This document shows positions 18,089-26,985 of a stretch of DNA of 64,000 bases, piece by piece. The DNA comes from Wenzhouxiangella sp. 15190 (GTDB taxonomy: Bacteria; Pseudomonadota; Gammaproteobacteria; Xanthomonadales; Wenzhouxiangellaceae): the NCBI RefSeq assembly GCF_003417465.1, contig NZ_QVMV01000030.1, forward strand, positions 39,683 to 103,682, written 5' to 3'. The position numbers and the translations under genes were made by a program. How positions within the stretch are numbered: position 1 is the stretch's first letter; every line of letters starts with the position of its first letter. The notes under the pieces are model-generated. The model saw nothing but the letters and a program-made list of their open reading frames with translations, made no database searches and was not told the origin of the DNA.

Positions 18089-19735
18089 TCATTCACCATG
18101 CTCGAAGACAGTCTCGCCGCCGACGACGGTTCGCAACACTTCGATATCGGCCAGGTCGGCGGCTTCCACGTCGTAGGGATCGGCATCCACGATAATGAAG
18201 TCGGCCTGCTTGCCGACTTCCAGGCTGCCGACCTGATCTTCGGCAAACCCGGCGTAGGCCGCGTCGATGGTGAAGCCGCGCAATGCCTGTTCGAATGTCA
18301 GCGCCTCCTGTGGACGCCAACCGCCGGGCGGCAGACCGTCGCGTTGCCGGGTGACGGCGGCATGGATACCCAGCCAGGGATTGACCGGCTCGACCGGGAA
18401 GTCGGAGCCCAGGGCGAGATGAATACCATGCTCGAGCATGGTCGCCCAGGCGTAGGCGCCTTCGAGCCGCCCCTCGCCCAGGCGATCGCGGGCCCAGCGC
18501 ATGTCGGAGGTCGCGTGGATGGGCTGCATGCTGGCGATGATGTCGTGCTCGGCCAGACGCGGGATATCGTCGGGATGAATGATCTGGACGTGTTCGATGC
18601 GGTGACGACCCGGATTGTCCGGATGATCGCCCTTGCTCGCGACGATGGCGTCGATCACCTGCCGATTGGCGGCATCGCCGATGGCGTGGATGCCCACTTG
18701 CAGGCCGCAGCCCATTGCACGGTCGACGAGGGCCTGCAGATCCTCGTCGGATTCGAACAGCAAGCCGCTGTTGCCCGGATCGTCGCTGTAGTCTTCGAGC
18801 AGTGCCGCACCGCGGCTGCCGAGCGCCCCGTCGGCATAGAACTTGACCGACCGGGCCTTCAGGCGATCGCCGGAATGGCGTCCGCTCTCGCACAACCACT
18901 CGAGCATGGCTTCGTCGCCGTCGGCGAAGGCGGTAACGCGCACCGGCAGATCGCCGGCCTGGTCGAGACGTCGATAGAGCCGGAAGTCGGCCAGGCTGGC
19001 GCCCATGTCGTGTACGCCCGTCAGGCCGTAGCGTGCCATTTCCGACATTGCCAGTTCGAGCGCACGCTCGCGCACTTCGTCTCCGGGCGCCGGCATGGCG
19101 TCCTCGATGAAGCGCATGGCGGTATCGATCAGGATGCCGGTCGGGCGACCGTCGTCGTTGCGATGAATCGCCCCGCCCTGCGGCTGCCACTCGCCGGCCA
19201 GATCGCGGGTCGCGCGTTCGAGCGCGGCCGAGTTGGCCCAGCCGGCATGGCCGTCGACGCGAACGAGCCACACGGGGCGCTCGGGAAACGCCTCGTCCAG
19301 GTCGGCGGCCGAGGGAAACGGTCCCTCCCAGCGGGTCTGGTCCCAGCCGCGTCCGGTCAGCCAGGCGCCCTCGGGGAGGGTGTCGGCATGGGCCTTCAGC
19401 GCCTCGATGGCTTCATCGAGGCTGTCGGCCGTGGTCAGGTCGGCCCGAAGTCGCGCCAGCCCCAGGCCCATGACGTGGCCGTGCGCATCGATCAGGCCCG
19501 GCAGCAGCGTATGGCCGCCGGCGTCGACGGTCTCCAGATCGGGATGGCTGGATTCCAGTTCCTCGGAAGCGCCCAGAAAGACGACCTTCCCGATCTCGTC
19601 CCAGGCTATCGCCTGGACAAGCGGCGCATCCGGGTTCATGGTATGGATTCGTGCGTTGACAACTGCCCCGGGCTTACCGGCAGTGGCGGTCAGGGACAAC
19701 AACAACAGCGAGGCAAGCAGGAAGATACGTGGCAT
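18089..19735 (-). CDS. Exported amidohydrolase (YtcJ-like)
   Basis: This 548-residue metal-dependent hydrolase has a signal peptide (LLASLLLLSLTATAG). The metal-binding motif is LIDAHGHVMGLG. Further family blocks are RGWDQTRW, LVRVDGHAGWANSAAL, HAIGDAANRQVIDA, RIEHVQIIHPDD and LGSDFPVEPVNPW, which carries the catalytic Asp. The YtcJ group acts on N-acyl amines or related amides, and the true substrate is unknown. The signal peptide puts it in the periplasm or makes it secreted. It is divergent from the LpxH-like gene. Confidence 0.9.
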   Translation of the reverse strand: MPRIFLLASLLLLSLTATAGKPGAVVNARIHTMNPDAPLVQAIAWDEIGKVVFLGASEELESSHPDLETVDAGGHTLLPGLIDAHGHVMGLGLARLRADLTTADSLDEAIEALKAHADTLPEGAWLTGRGWDQTRWEGPFPSAADLDEAFPERPVWLVRVDGHAGWANSAALERATRDLAGEWQPQGGAIHRNDDGRPTGILIDTAMRFIEDAMPAPGDEVRERALELAMSEMARYGLTGVHDMGASLADFRLYRRLDQAGDLPVRVTAFADGDEAMLEWLCESGRHSGDRLKARSVKFYADGALGSRGAALLEDYSDDPGNSGLLFESDEDLQALVDRAMGCGLQVGIHAIGDAANRQVIDAIVASKGDHPDNPGRHRIEHVQIIHPDDIPRLAEHDIIASMQPIHATSDMRWARDRLGEGRLEGAYAWATMLEHGIHLALGSDFPVEPVNPWLGIHAAVTRQRDGLPPGGWRPQEALTFEQALRGFTIDAAYAGFAEDQVGSLEVGKQADFIIVDADPYDVEAADLADIEVLRTVVGGETVFEHGE

Positions 19736-19867
19736 GGCAGAATCGATCCGGGCAGTCAGGGAAACGCCGGCCAGTCTCCAATGCCGTCACGGTTTCGTCA
19801 AGCGCCGGTCATCGCGCTGCCACATACCGATTCCAGGCTGCAGTCAGATTTCTGTCGAGGTGGCGAC

Positions 19868-20698
19868 ATGACACAGCGCAATTCCTTTCCGTTCAAGCGG
19901 CATGTCCGCACGATCTGGATCTCCGACCTGCACCTGGGTTTCCCCGGCTGCAGCGCGGAGCAGGTGCTGGATTTTATCCGCGAGATGCGCTGCGAGACAC
20001 TCTACCTGGTCGGTGACATCGTCGACTTCTGGTATCTGAAGAAGAAACGCCACTGGCCGCAGAGCCACAGCAACGTCATCCGCTCCCTGCTGGGCAAGGC
20101 CAAGCACGGAACCCGCGTGATTTACGTGCCCGGCAACCACGACGAAGCCATGCGGCAGTACGACGGCATGACGATCGGCAACATCGAGGTCACCAACGAA
20201 ATCATCCACGAAACCGCCGACGGCCGACGCTTGCTGGTACTGCATGGCGACCAATTCGATGCTGCCGTGGTCAGCTCCCCGCTACTGGGCTTGATCGGCT
20301 CACGAGTCTACGACGGACTACTCAAGTTCAACCGCCTCATCAATTGGATTCGAACCAAGATGGGTCGTGGACACTGGTCGCTGGCCGCCTACATCAAGCA
20401 GCGGGTCAAAAAGGCAGTGAAGTTCATGTCCAATTTCGAGGAAGCCGTGCGCCGATCCGCGCAGAAAAACGAGGTCGACGGCCTCGTCTGCGGCCATATT
20501 CATCGCCCCGAGATCGCCGTCGGCGAGGAAGTCATCTACCTCAACTGCGGCGACTGGGTGGAAAGCTGCACTGCCCTGATCGAACACCATGACGGCACAA
20601 TCGAGCTGATTCGCTCCAGTGATGTGCAGGAAGTCGTCAAGCGCCTGCCGCCGCGACGCAAGCGCTCGCCCACGCCGGATGCGCAACAGGCAGCGTGA
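19868..20698 (+). CDS. UDP-2,3-diacylglucosamine diphosphatase-like metallophosphatase
   Basis: This calcineurin-type phosphoesterase has 276 residues. All metal-binding motifs are present: ISDLHLG, VGDIVDFW, PGNHDE, LHGDQFD and CGHIHRPE. Sequence style (DIVDFWYLKKKRHWPQSHSNVI) is close to the LpxH2 group, which stands in for or accompanies LpxH in lipid A synthesis. Function as UDP-diacylglucosamine hydrolase is likely but a second role is possible. The ATG at 19868 is used; the much longer frame upstream is antisense to the amidohydrolase. Confidence 0.88.
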   Translation: MTQRNSFPFKRHVRTIWISDLHLGFPGCSAEQVLDFIREMRCETLYLVGDIVDFWYLKKKRHWPQSHSNVIRSLLGKAKHGTRVIYVPGNHDEAMRQYDGMTIGNIEVTNEIIHETADGRRLLVLHGDQFDAAVVSSPLLGLIGSRVYDGLLKFNRLINWIRTKMGRGHWSLAAYIKQRVKKAVKFMSNFEEAVRRSAQKNEVDGLVCGHIHRPEIAVGEEVIYLNCGDWVESCTALIEHHDGTIELIRSSDVQEVVKRLPPRRKRSPTPDAQQAA

Positions 20699-20750
20699 AC
20701 ATTTTGCCGCTCGACAAGAAGGCAGCGGCGCGCCGGTATAATCCCATGCC

Positions 20751-22118
20751 ATGTCACTCACTGCCCCCGGCCCCGAAACACGCGTCTATCGACCTGCCGA
20801 ACTGAACAAGGAGGTCCGCCTCCATATCGAGGCCGGCTTTCCCCGCCTGTGGCTGTCGGGCGAAATCTCCAACCTGGCCCGACCGCCGTCGGGACACCTG
20901 TATTTCACGCTCAAGGACGAACGCGCCCAGATCCGCTGCGCTTTGTTCCGCGGCAACGCCGCCGCTGTCGGCTTTCGGCCGGAGAACGGCATGCAGGTGC
21001 TGGTACGCGGGCGGTTGAGCCTCTACGAACCACGCGGCGACTACCAGTTGATCGCCGACGGCCTGCTGGAGGCCGGCGCCGGCGCCCTCGCCCAGGCCTT
21101 CGAAGCGCTCAAGAAGAAACTTGAGGGCGAAGGCCTGTTCGAGGAGGCCCACAAGCAGGCCCCGCCCAGATGGCCGGAGCGGATCAGTGTCGTGACCTCA
21201 CCGTCGGGCGCGGCCATCCGCGACATCCTGCAGACGCTGGGCCGGCGCTGGCCCCGCGCGAAAGTGCGCATCTATCCCAGCCAGGTCCAGGGCGAGACGG
21301 CACCCGCCGAGCTGGTGCGTGCCCTGAAGGCCGCCGACAGGCACGGCTTCGGCCAGGTCATCCTTCTCTCCCGCGGCGGCGGATCGCTGGAAGACCTGTG
21401 GGCGTTCAACGACGAAACCCTCGCCCGCGCCATTCATGCCTGCGCTACCCCGGTGATCAGCGGTGTCGGCCACGAAACCGATTTCACCATCGCCGACTTC
21501 GTCGCCGACCTGCGCGCGCCGACGCCGACCGCGGCCGCGGTGGCCGCCACGCCTGACGGTCCCGAACTGCTCGTTCAGCTTCGCCGCCAGGAATCGCGGC
21601 TCGAGCGCGCGCTCGATCAGAAACTGATGCAGCAGGCCCAGCGTCTCGACCACGCCGACAACCGCCTCAAACAGCAACACCCTCAACGCCGCCTGGACGA
21701 GTTGTCGCGCCGCCGGGAAGAACTGGCTCGCCGCGGCGAACTCGCCATCAAGCGACAGCTGGATACACGCCAACGGCAACTACAGGGACTCGAAAGCCGT
21801 TTGGCCGCCCGCCACCCCAAACGCCAGCTCGATCAGTTGCAGCAGCAAGTCGGCATGCTTCGGGCACGTCTGGATCGCGCCGCCAAATACGCGCTGGAGA
21901 GCCGCCAGCAACAGCTCGCCTCCGTCGCCCGATCGCTCAACAACGTCAGTCCGCTGGCCGTGCTCGAACGCGGCTACGCCGTGGTTCGGGACAAGGAAGG
22001 CCAGGCGGTGACGCAGCGCACCCAATTCGACAAAGGAAAGCGAATCAATATATTGATGGATCAGTTTGAAGTAGACGCGGAAGTCGTGGACTCACCCCGG
22101 GACGCCCGCCTGAAATGA
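20751..22118 (+). CDS. xseA: Exodeoxyribonuclease VII large subunit
   Basis: XseA (455 residues) is the catalytic large subunit of the nuclease that degrades single-stranded DNA to oligonucleotides. The N-terminal OB-fold contains LSGEISNLARPPSGHLYFTLKD. The catalytic core contains TSPSGAAIRDILQTLGRRWP, RGGGSLEDLWAFNDE and GVGHETDFTIADFVADLRAPTPTAAA. A long coiled coil (about 270-390) binds XseB subunits, and the C-terminus reads VLERGYAVVRD. The gene overlaps the YigZ gene as ATGA. No xseB is seen in the window. Confidence 0.95.
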   Translation: MSLTAPGPETRVYRPAELNKEVRLHIEAGFPRLWLSGEISNLARPPSGHLYFTLKDERAQIRCALFRGNAAAVGFRPENGMQVLVRGRLSLYEPRGDYQLIADGLLEAGAGALAQAFEALKKKLEGEGLFEEAHKQAPPRWPERISVVTSPSGAAIRDILQTLGRRWPRAKVRIYPSQVQGETAPAELVRALKAADRHGFGQVILLSRGGGSLEDLWAFNDETLARAIHACATPVISGVGHETDFTIADFVADLRAPTPTAAAVAATPDGPELLVQLRRQESRLERALDQKLMQQAQRLDHADNRLKQQHPQRRLDELSRRREELARRGELAIKRQLDTRQRQLQGLESRLAARHPKRQLDQLQQQVGMLRARLDRAAKYALESRQQQLASVARSLNNVSPLAVLERGYAVVRDKEGQAVTQRTQFDKGKRINILMDQFEVDAEVVDSPRDARLK

Positions 22119-22699
22119 GTTATCGCCTGCTCGCGCCCGTCACACACGAGGTGGAAGTCAAGAAGAGCCGATTCATCGCCCAGGCCGCTCCCGTCGACGA
22201 CGAGGATGCCGCGCGCGAATTCATCGATCGAATCAGCGACCCGGCCGCCACCCACAACTGCTGGGCCTGGCTGATCGGCGACAACTACCGTTTCGACGAC
22301 GACGGCGAACCCGGCGGCACGGCGGGGCGCCCGATACTGCAGGCCATCGAGAGCCAGGGCTACGATCACACCGTCGTGGTCGTCACCCGTTTCTTCGGCG
22401 GGACCAAGCTGGGCACCGGCGGCCTGGCAAGAGCCTACGGCGGCACGGCCAACGAGGCCCTGCGCACTGCCGAGAGCGCACCCATCGTTCCCAAGGTCCG
22501 GCTACGACTGATCCTGCCCTTCGAATTCGTCGACGCCGCTCACCACGCCCTGTCCGAGTTCGAGGGCGACAAGCTCGACGAGGAATACGACAGCGACGGC
22601 GCCACGCTGATCGTGACCATCCCGGCCGTCAGCCGCGCCGCGTTTGCCGATTACATGAGGGACCTCGCCAAGGGGCGGGTTCGGGTGGCGAGGATTTAA
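22115..22699 (+). CDS. YigZ/IMPACT family protein
   Basis: This 194-residue protein belongs to the UPF0029 (IMPACT) family. Signatures are KKSRFIAQA near the N-terminus, THNCWAWLIG, the DDGEPGGTAGRPIL loop and VTRFFGGTKLGTGGLARAYGG. A C-terminal DUF1949 ferredoxin-like domain follows. The eukaryotic homologue regulates translation through Gcn2; the bacterial role is unknown. Its ATG overlaps the xseA TGA, so it is probably co-translated. Confidence 0.92.
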   Translation: MSYRLLAPVTHEVEVKKSRFIAQAAPVDDEDAAREFIDRISDPAATHNCWAWLIGDNYRFDDDGEPGGTAGRPILQAIESQGYDHTVVVVTRFFGGTKLGTGGLARAYGGTANEALRTAESAPIVPKVRLRLILPFEFVDAAHHALSEFEGDKLDEEYDSDGATLIVTIPAVSRAAFADYMRDLAKGRVRVARI

Positions 22700-22755
22700 G
22701 GTCTGCTCGAATGGGGGCTGCCATCCGCTGGCTCTGCGGCTTTCGATCTGGCTCG

Positions 22756-22822
22756 GAAATTTTCAAATTCGAAGCACCAAGTACCAAACAAATTCGAATG
22801 ATCAAAAATTGAATGTTCAAAA
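22756..22822. repeat. AT-rich degenerate repeat (CAAATTCGAA type)
   Basis: An AT-rich block in a GC-rich genome contains repeated CAAATTCGAA, CAAGTACCAA and AAATTCGAAT words. Read on the minus strand it resembles the block at 28.88-28.94 kb, including a GTGCTT word flanked by AATTTG. The whole 22700-23190 gap holds this repeat, a MITE-like element and the presumed monooxygenase promoter; I see no gene there. Confidence 0.75.
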
Positions 22823-22905
22823 CGGGAACGGTGCTGGAAAGCAACTTGTTGCGGGCACCCCGAAACGAAACGACGCAAACGAACCAACTCAAACAAAATC
22901 ACCAA

Positions 22906-23108
22906 GGTCGTGCGGTATGGTTCGCCCGCGACCTCGGCGAAGCCGAAGCGCACAGCGAAGAGCGGAAAACAGCCGGCGGATGTCTGAGCGGAGGCCCGCA
23001 GGGCCGGAGCGAGTTCCGACGGCGCCGCTCTTCGCGAGCACTGCAGGGAAAGCTGCGGCGCCAGCCGCAGCTCGAGCCGCGGGAGCGGGCGAACCATAGC
23101 GCACGACC
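22906..23108. mobile_element. 203-bp MITE-like palindromic element
   Basis: The ends form a 23-bp terminal inverted repeat with one mismatch, running inward from GGTCGTGCG on the left and from the complement of CGCACGACC on the right. Inside, CGAAGAGCGG at about 22956-22965 pairs with CCGCTCTTCG at about 23025-23034. No transposase is encoded, and the small open frames covering it are probably by-products of GC-rich sequence. No clear target-site duplication is visible. It sits between the YigZ gene and the monooxygenase. Confidence 0.7.
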
Positions 23109-23191
23109 GTCCCACACCCGCGGAACAAGCCGCATGAGCGAACGGCGTGCCCCGCACGGCCCGCCCCACCCTAAGCTAGACTGAATGAACG

Positions 23192-24670
23192 ATGCCTGCC
23201 GACACCCAGCACCTGCATATAGCCATCATCGGCGCCGGATTCGCGGGGATCGGCACCGCCATTCGTCTGCGCCAGCGTGGCGAAAGGAATTTCCGGATCT
23301 TCGAAAAGGCCGAAGGCGTCGGCGGCACCTGGTGGGTCAACCGTTATCCCGGCTGTGCCTGCGACGTACCCTCGCGGCTGTACTCGCTTTCCTTCGCGCC
23401 CAACCCGGACTGGACGCGGCACTTCGCGCCGCGGGCCGAGATCCAGGAATACCTCGAACGACTGGTCGACGAATACCGGCTGAAACAATATTTGCAGACC
23501 GGCACGGAGATCGTGCGGGCCGAATGGAGCGACTCCGACGGCCTCTGGCAGCTGGCGGACGGACAAGGCCGACAATACACCGCCGACGTACTCGTCTCCG
23601 CCATCGGCGGCCTGTCGCGGCCGGCCTGGCCGGACTTGCCCGGACTGGACGACTTCTCCGGAACAATCGTGCATTCCCAGCAGTGGCCCGACCAGCTCGA
23701 TCTGGCTGGAAAGCGCGTGGCGGTCGTCGGCACGGGCGCCTCGGCGGCACAGTTCGTGCCGCATGTCGCCGAAACGGCCGAGCACCTGACCGTCTTCCAG
23801 CGAACGCCGGCCTGGATCATCCCGCGCCGTGACCGGCCCATCGGCCCGATTCGCCGACAACTGTTCCGGCGCATACCCGTCCTGCTACGCCTGGCCAGGT
23901 TCATGATCTTCGCGCGCAACGAAATGCGGGTCCCCGCGCTGATGCGCTGGCACTGGCTCGGCGCCGGCCACCGCTGGTTGGCCGACCGGCACCGACGACG
24001 CCAGGTCCGGGACCCGGAAACCCGCGGGAAACTGCGGCCGAGCTACGACATCGGCTGCAAGCGCGTCATCCTGTCCGACGATTTCTACCCGACCTTCAAT
24101 CGCGACAACGTCACCCTGATCGATCGTGCGGTCGCCCGAGTGACCGAAACCGGCGTCGTCGACGCGGACGGCCGGCATCACGAAGTGGACACACTGATCC
24201 TGGCGACGGGCTTTCGCGCCACGGAACCCGTTCCGGAAGGCATGATCACCGGCCGCGACGGACGCGACCTGGCCGGGCAATGGCGCGACGGGCCGGCCGC
24301 CTACAAGGGCACGACCGTGCACGGCTTTCCCAATCTGTTCATTCTGCTGGGCCCCAACACGGCCCTCGGACACAGTTCAGTTTTGTTGATGATCGAATCG
24401 CAGATCCGCTACCTGCTCTCTGCCCTCGATCACCTCGACGCCGGCGAGGGACCGCTCGAGGTCAGTCGCGAAGCGGAAACGGCCTGGAACGACTGGATCG
24501 AACAGCGGCTGGCGCACTCGGTCTGGAACGCGGGCGGCTGTAGCAGCTGGTACCTGCACCCGGCAAGCGGGCGCAACACCACCATCTGGCCGGGCTTTGT
24601 CCTCGACTTCCGGCGCCGCGTAAAACGCTTCGACCGGGCCGCTTATCAACGCCCGGACTCAGCAGCCTGA
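23192..24670 (+). CDS. Baeyer-Villiger-type flavin monooxygenase
   Basis: The 492-residue protein has an FAD-binding Rossmann motif near the start (IIGAGFAGIGTAI), an NADPH-binding motif (VVGTGASAAQFVP) and, between them, FSGTIVHSQQWP, which fits the Baeyer-Villiger fingerprint FxGxxxHxxxWP. GGTWWVNRYPGCACDVPS is a further family block. It would insert oxygen into ketones or oxidise heteroatoms using NADPH and O2. The substrate is unknown and no catabolic neighbours help. It is convergent with the dioxygenase gene. Confidence 0.9.
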   Translation: MPADTQHLHIAIIGAGFAGIGTAIRLRQRGERNFRIFEKAEGVGGTWWVNRYPGCACDVPSRLYSLSFAPNPDWTRHFAPRAEIQEYLERLVDEYRLKQYLQTGTEIVRAEWSDSDGLWQLADGQGRQYTADVLVSAIGGLSRPAWPDLPGLDDFSGTIVHSQQWPDQLDLAGKRVAVVGTGASAAQFVPHVAETAEHLTVFQRTPAWIIPRRDRPIGPIRRQLFRRIPVLLRLARFMIFARNEMRVPALMRWHWLGAGHRWLADRHRRRQVRDPETRGKLRPSYDIGCKRVILSDDFYPTFNRDNVTLIDRAVARVTETGVVDADGRHHEVDTLILATGFRATEPVPEGMITGRDGRDLAGQWRDGPAAYKGTTVHGFPNLFILLGPNTALGHSSVLLMIESQIRYLLSALDHLDAGEGPLEVSREAETAWNDWIEQRLAHSVWNAGGCSSWYLHPASGRNTTIWPGFVLDFRRRVKRFDRAAYQRPDSAA

Positions 24671-24673
24671 GTC

Positions 24674-25624
24674 CTACTTCAAAAGACCGATCTCACGAAG
24701 GCGCTCGAGCAGGTAGTCGTGCGAGGCGATCGGGTCGTAACGGTTCGGGTTGTCCTCGCTCGCGCAGCCCGGCAGTGTCTCGATGACGAAGTCGGGATTG
24801 GGGTGCAGGAAAAAAGGAATCGAGTAGCGCGAACGCTTCGCGGCTTCGCCCGGCGGATTCACGACCCGGTGTGTCGTCGAGGGATAGACGTGGTTGGTCA
24901 GGCGCTGCAGCATGTCGCCGACGTTGACCACGATGGTGCCCGGCAGGGTGGTGACCGCGATCCAGCGCCCGTCGCGCGTGAGAATCTCCAGGCCCTGCTC
25001 GCTTGAGCCGACCAGCAGGGTGATCAGATTGATATCTTCGTGCTGCGCGGCGCGAACGGCGCCCTCCGGTGCGTTCTCGATCGGCGGATAGTGCAGCGGG
25101 CGCAGGATGGAATTGCCGAAGTTGGTCTTGTCGGCGAACCAGTCCGGCTCCAGGCCCAGGTCGCAGGCCGCCGCCGAAAGGACGCGATCACCCACCTGCT
25201 CGAGCGCGTTGTAGATGCGCATCGCGCGCTCCCGAAAACCGGGCACCTCCTGCGGCCAGAGATTGGGCAGGAGAATCTCCGGGTGGGGATTGTCTTCCGG
25301 TGCGATTTCTCGGCCCACGTGCCAGAACTCCTTGAGGTCCGGCACCTCCCGCCCTTTTGCATGCTCGACCCCGAAACCGGTATAGCCGCGTGCACCGCCC
25401 TTGCCCGCCTGGTGATACGCCATCTTGGTTTCTTCAGGCAGGGCGAAGAACTCGCGGAAGGCCGCGTAGGCATCGTCGATGGTCTGTTGCTCGATGCCGT
25501 GGTCGGTAATGCCGACAAAGCCGAATTCGCGCCAGGCTTCGCCGAGGCGGTCGCTGAAATCGCCCTTGTGGCCGTCGAAATCGGACAGGGAAAGGACGGG
25601 GATCCCGGTATCGTGTGTCGTCAT
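24674..25624 (-). CDS. 2-oxoglutarate/Fe(II) dioxygenase, isopenicillin N synthase-like
   Basis: The 316-residue protein has the N-terminal DIOX_N region (LSDFDGHKGDFSDRLGEAWREFGFVGITDHG) and the jelly-roll core. Iron ligands appear as His and Asp in AAQHEDINLITLLVG and a distal His in STTHRVVNP, followed by the Arg/Ser cosubstrate motif RYSIPFF. Members oxidise diverse small molecules and the substrate cannot be predicted. It is not evidence for a beta-lactam pathway. The start overlaps the glmM stop as ATGA, an odd pairing that suggests co-transcription. Confidence 0.9.
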   Translation of the reverse strand: MTTHDTGIPVLSLSDFDGHKGDFSDRLGEAWREFGFVGITDHGIEQQTIDDAYAAFREFFALPEETKMAYHQAGKGGARGYTGFGVEHAKGREVPDLKEFWHVGREIAPEDNPHPEILLPNLWPQEVPGFRERAMRIYNALEQVGDRVLSAAACDLGLEPDWFADKTNFGNSILRPLHYPPIENAPEGAVRAAQHEDINLITLLVGSSEQGLEILTRDGRWIAVTTLPGTIVVNVGDMLQRLTNHVYPSTTHRVVNPPGEAAKRSRYSIPFFLHPNPDFVIETLPGCASEDNPNRYDPIASHDYLLERLREIGLLK

Positions 25625-26967
25625 GCCGTGAGTACCTGTTTGACCGAGCCGGCCAGTTCCTCGGCCAGCCGTTGAACCTGTTGCGAATCGAAGCCCTCGA
25701 CGGTCACCCGAACGAGCGGCTCGGTGCCGGACGGGCGCAGGATGACGCGCCCGTGTCCATCGAGTTCATCTTCGACCCGTCGCACCGCCGCCCCGATTTC
25801 CTCGTTGCCGTCCAGAACCGCGCGGCCGTTACCGCCGCTGGGCACGTTGATCATCACCTGCGGGCACTTGGTCATGCCGGCGGTCAGGTCGGCGAGCTTG
25901 CGCCCACTTCTGGCAACAATCTCGAGCACCTGCAGCGCGCTGACGATGCCGCATCCGGTGGTTGCCCGGTCCAGGCACAGAATATGCCCCGACGACTCGC
26001 CGCCCAGCACCCAGCCGCGCTCGACCAGGGCCTCGTGGACGTTCCGGTCGCCGACGGCGCTGCGCACGAAATCGATGCCGCGCTCGGCCAGTGCCTGTTC
26101 GAGCCCGAAATTGCTCATTACCGTACCGACGATACCGCCCTCGAGACCCCCGTTGGCCTGACGCGCGGCGGCCAGGACGAAGAGAATCTGGTCGCCGTCG
26201 ACCAGTTCACCCCGATGGTCGACCATCACGACACGATCGCCGTCGCCGTCGAAGGCCACACCCAGGTCGGCGCGCTCGGCCGTGACCATGCGAGCGAGGT
26301 TGCCGGGGTGCGTCGACCCGCACTTCTGGTTGATATTGAGGCCGTCGGGCTGGTCGAAGATGCCGATCACCTTGGCGCCGAGCTCGCGGAAGACCTCCGG
26401 GGCGATTCGGTAAGTGGCGCCGTTGGCGCAGTCGACCACGATCTTGAGCGCGTCCAGACGCGTTCCCCAGGTCACCGTGCCCTTGCAGTACTCGACATAA
26501 CGTCCGACGGCATCGTCAATGCGCCGGGCCTTGCCCAGTCGCTCCGGGCTGACTTGCTCGAACGGCTGCTCGAGACGTGCTTCGATGGCCGACTGCAGGT
26601 CGTCGGACAGCTTCTGGCCTTCGCGCGAGAAGAACTTGATGCCGTTGTCCTCGAACGGATTGTGCGAAGCCGAAATCACGATACCCGCGGCCGCGTGCAT
26701 GCTGCGCGTGAGGTGGGCGATGGCCGGCGTGGGCATGGGACCGAGCAGCAGGATGTCGATACCGGCGGCCGAAAAACCGGCTTCCAGGGCCGACTCGAAC
26801 AGATAGCCGGAAATGCGCGTGTCCTTGCCGATGACCACCGTGGCGTCTTCGCCGAATTCCTCGGCCAGTACGCGGCCGGCGGCCCAGCCGAGCTTGAGGA
26901 CGAAATCAGCGGTGATCGGCGGCTCGCCCACGCGCCCGCGAATACCATCGGTTCCGAAATACTTCAT
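25621..26967 (-). CDS. glmM: Phosphoglucosamine mutase
   Basis: GlmM interconverts glucosamine-6-phosphate and glucosamine-1-phosphate for UDP-GlcNAc, peptidoglycan and lipopolysaccharide synthesis. The protein has about 448 residues starting at MKYFGTDGIRG. The active-site phosphoserine lies in GIVISASHNPFEDNG, the metal-binding loop is AFDGDGDR, and the sugar-binding GGESSGH and C-terminal RPSGTEPLVRV motifs are present. An alternative ATG three codons earlier exists (26976). It follows folP as in many gammaproteobacteria. Confidence 0.95.
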   Translation of the reverse strand: MKYFGTDGIRGRVGEPPITADFVLKLGWAAGRVLAEEFGEDATVVIGKDTRISGYLFESALEAGFSAAGIDILLLGPMPTPAIAHLTRSMHAAAGIVISASHNPFEDNGIKFFSREGQKLSDDLQSAIEARLEQPFEQVSPERLGKARRIDDAVGRYVEYCKGTVTWGTRLDALKIVVDCANGATYRIAPEVFRELGAKVIGIFDQPDGLNINQKCGSTHPGNLARMVTAERADLGVAFDGDGDRVVMVDHRGELVDGDQILFVLAAARQANGGLEGGIVGTVMSNFGLEQALAERGIDFVRSAVGDRNVHEALVERGWVLGGESSGHILCLDRATTGCGIVSALQVLEIVARSGRKLADLTAGMTKCPQVMINVPSGGNGRAVLDGNEEIGAAVRRVEDELDGHGRVILRPSGTEPLVRVTVEGFDSQQVQRLAEELAGSVKQVLTA

Positions 26968-26985
26968 TGCTGCCATCCGCCCATT

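Noticed and set aside
18062..19867. A long plus-strand frame upstream of the LpxH-like gene
   Set aside because: It is antisense to the amidohydrolase, and only the part after ATG 19868 has phosphoesterase motifs.
22809..23184. Small open frames in the 22.8-23.2 kb gap
   Set aside because: They are Arg/Gly/Pro-rich, cross the inverted repeats of a MITE-like element and have no family features.
24674..25624. Isopenicillin N synthase as evidence of beta-lactam synthesis
   Set aside because: The name reflects the broad 2OG/Fe(II) fold; no other pathway genes such as ACV synthetase are nearby.
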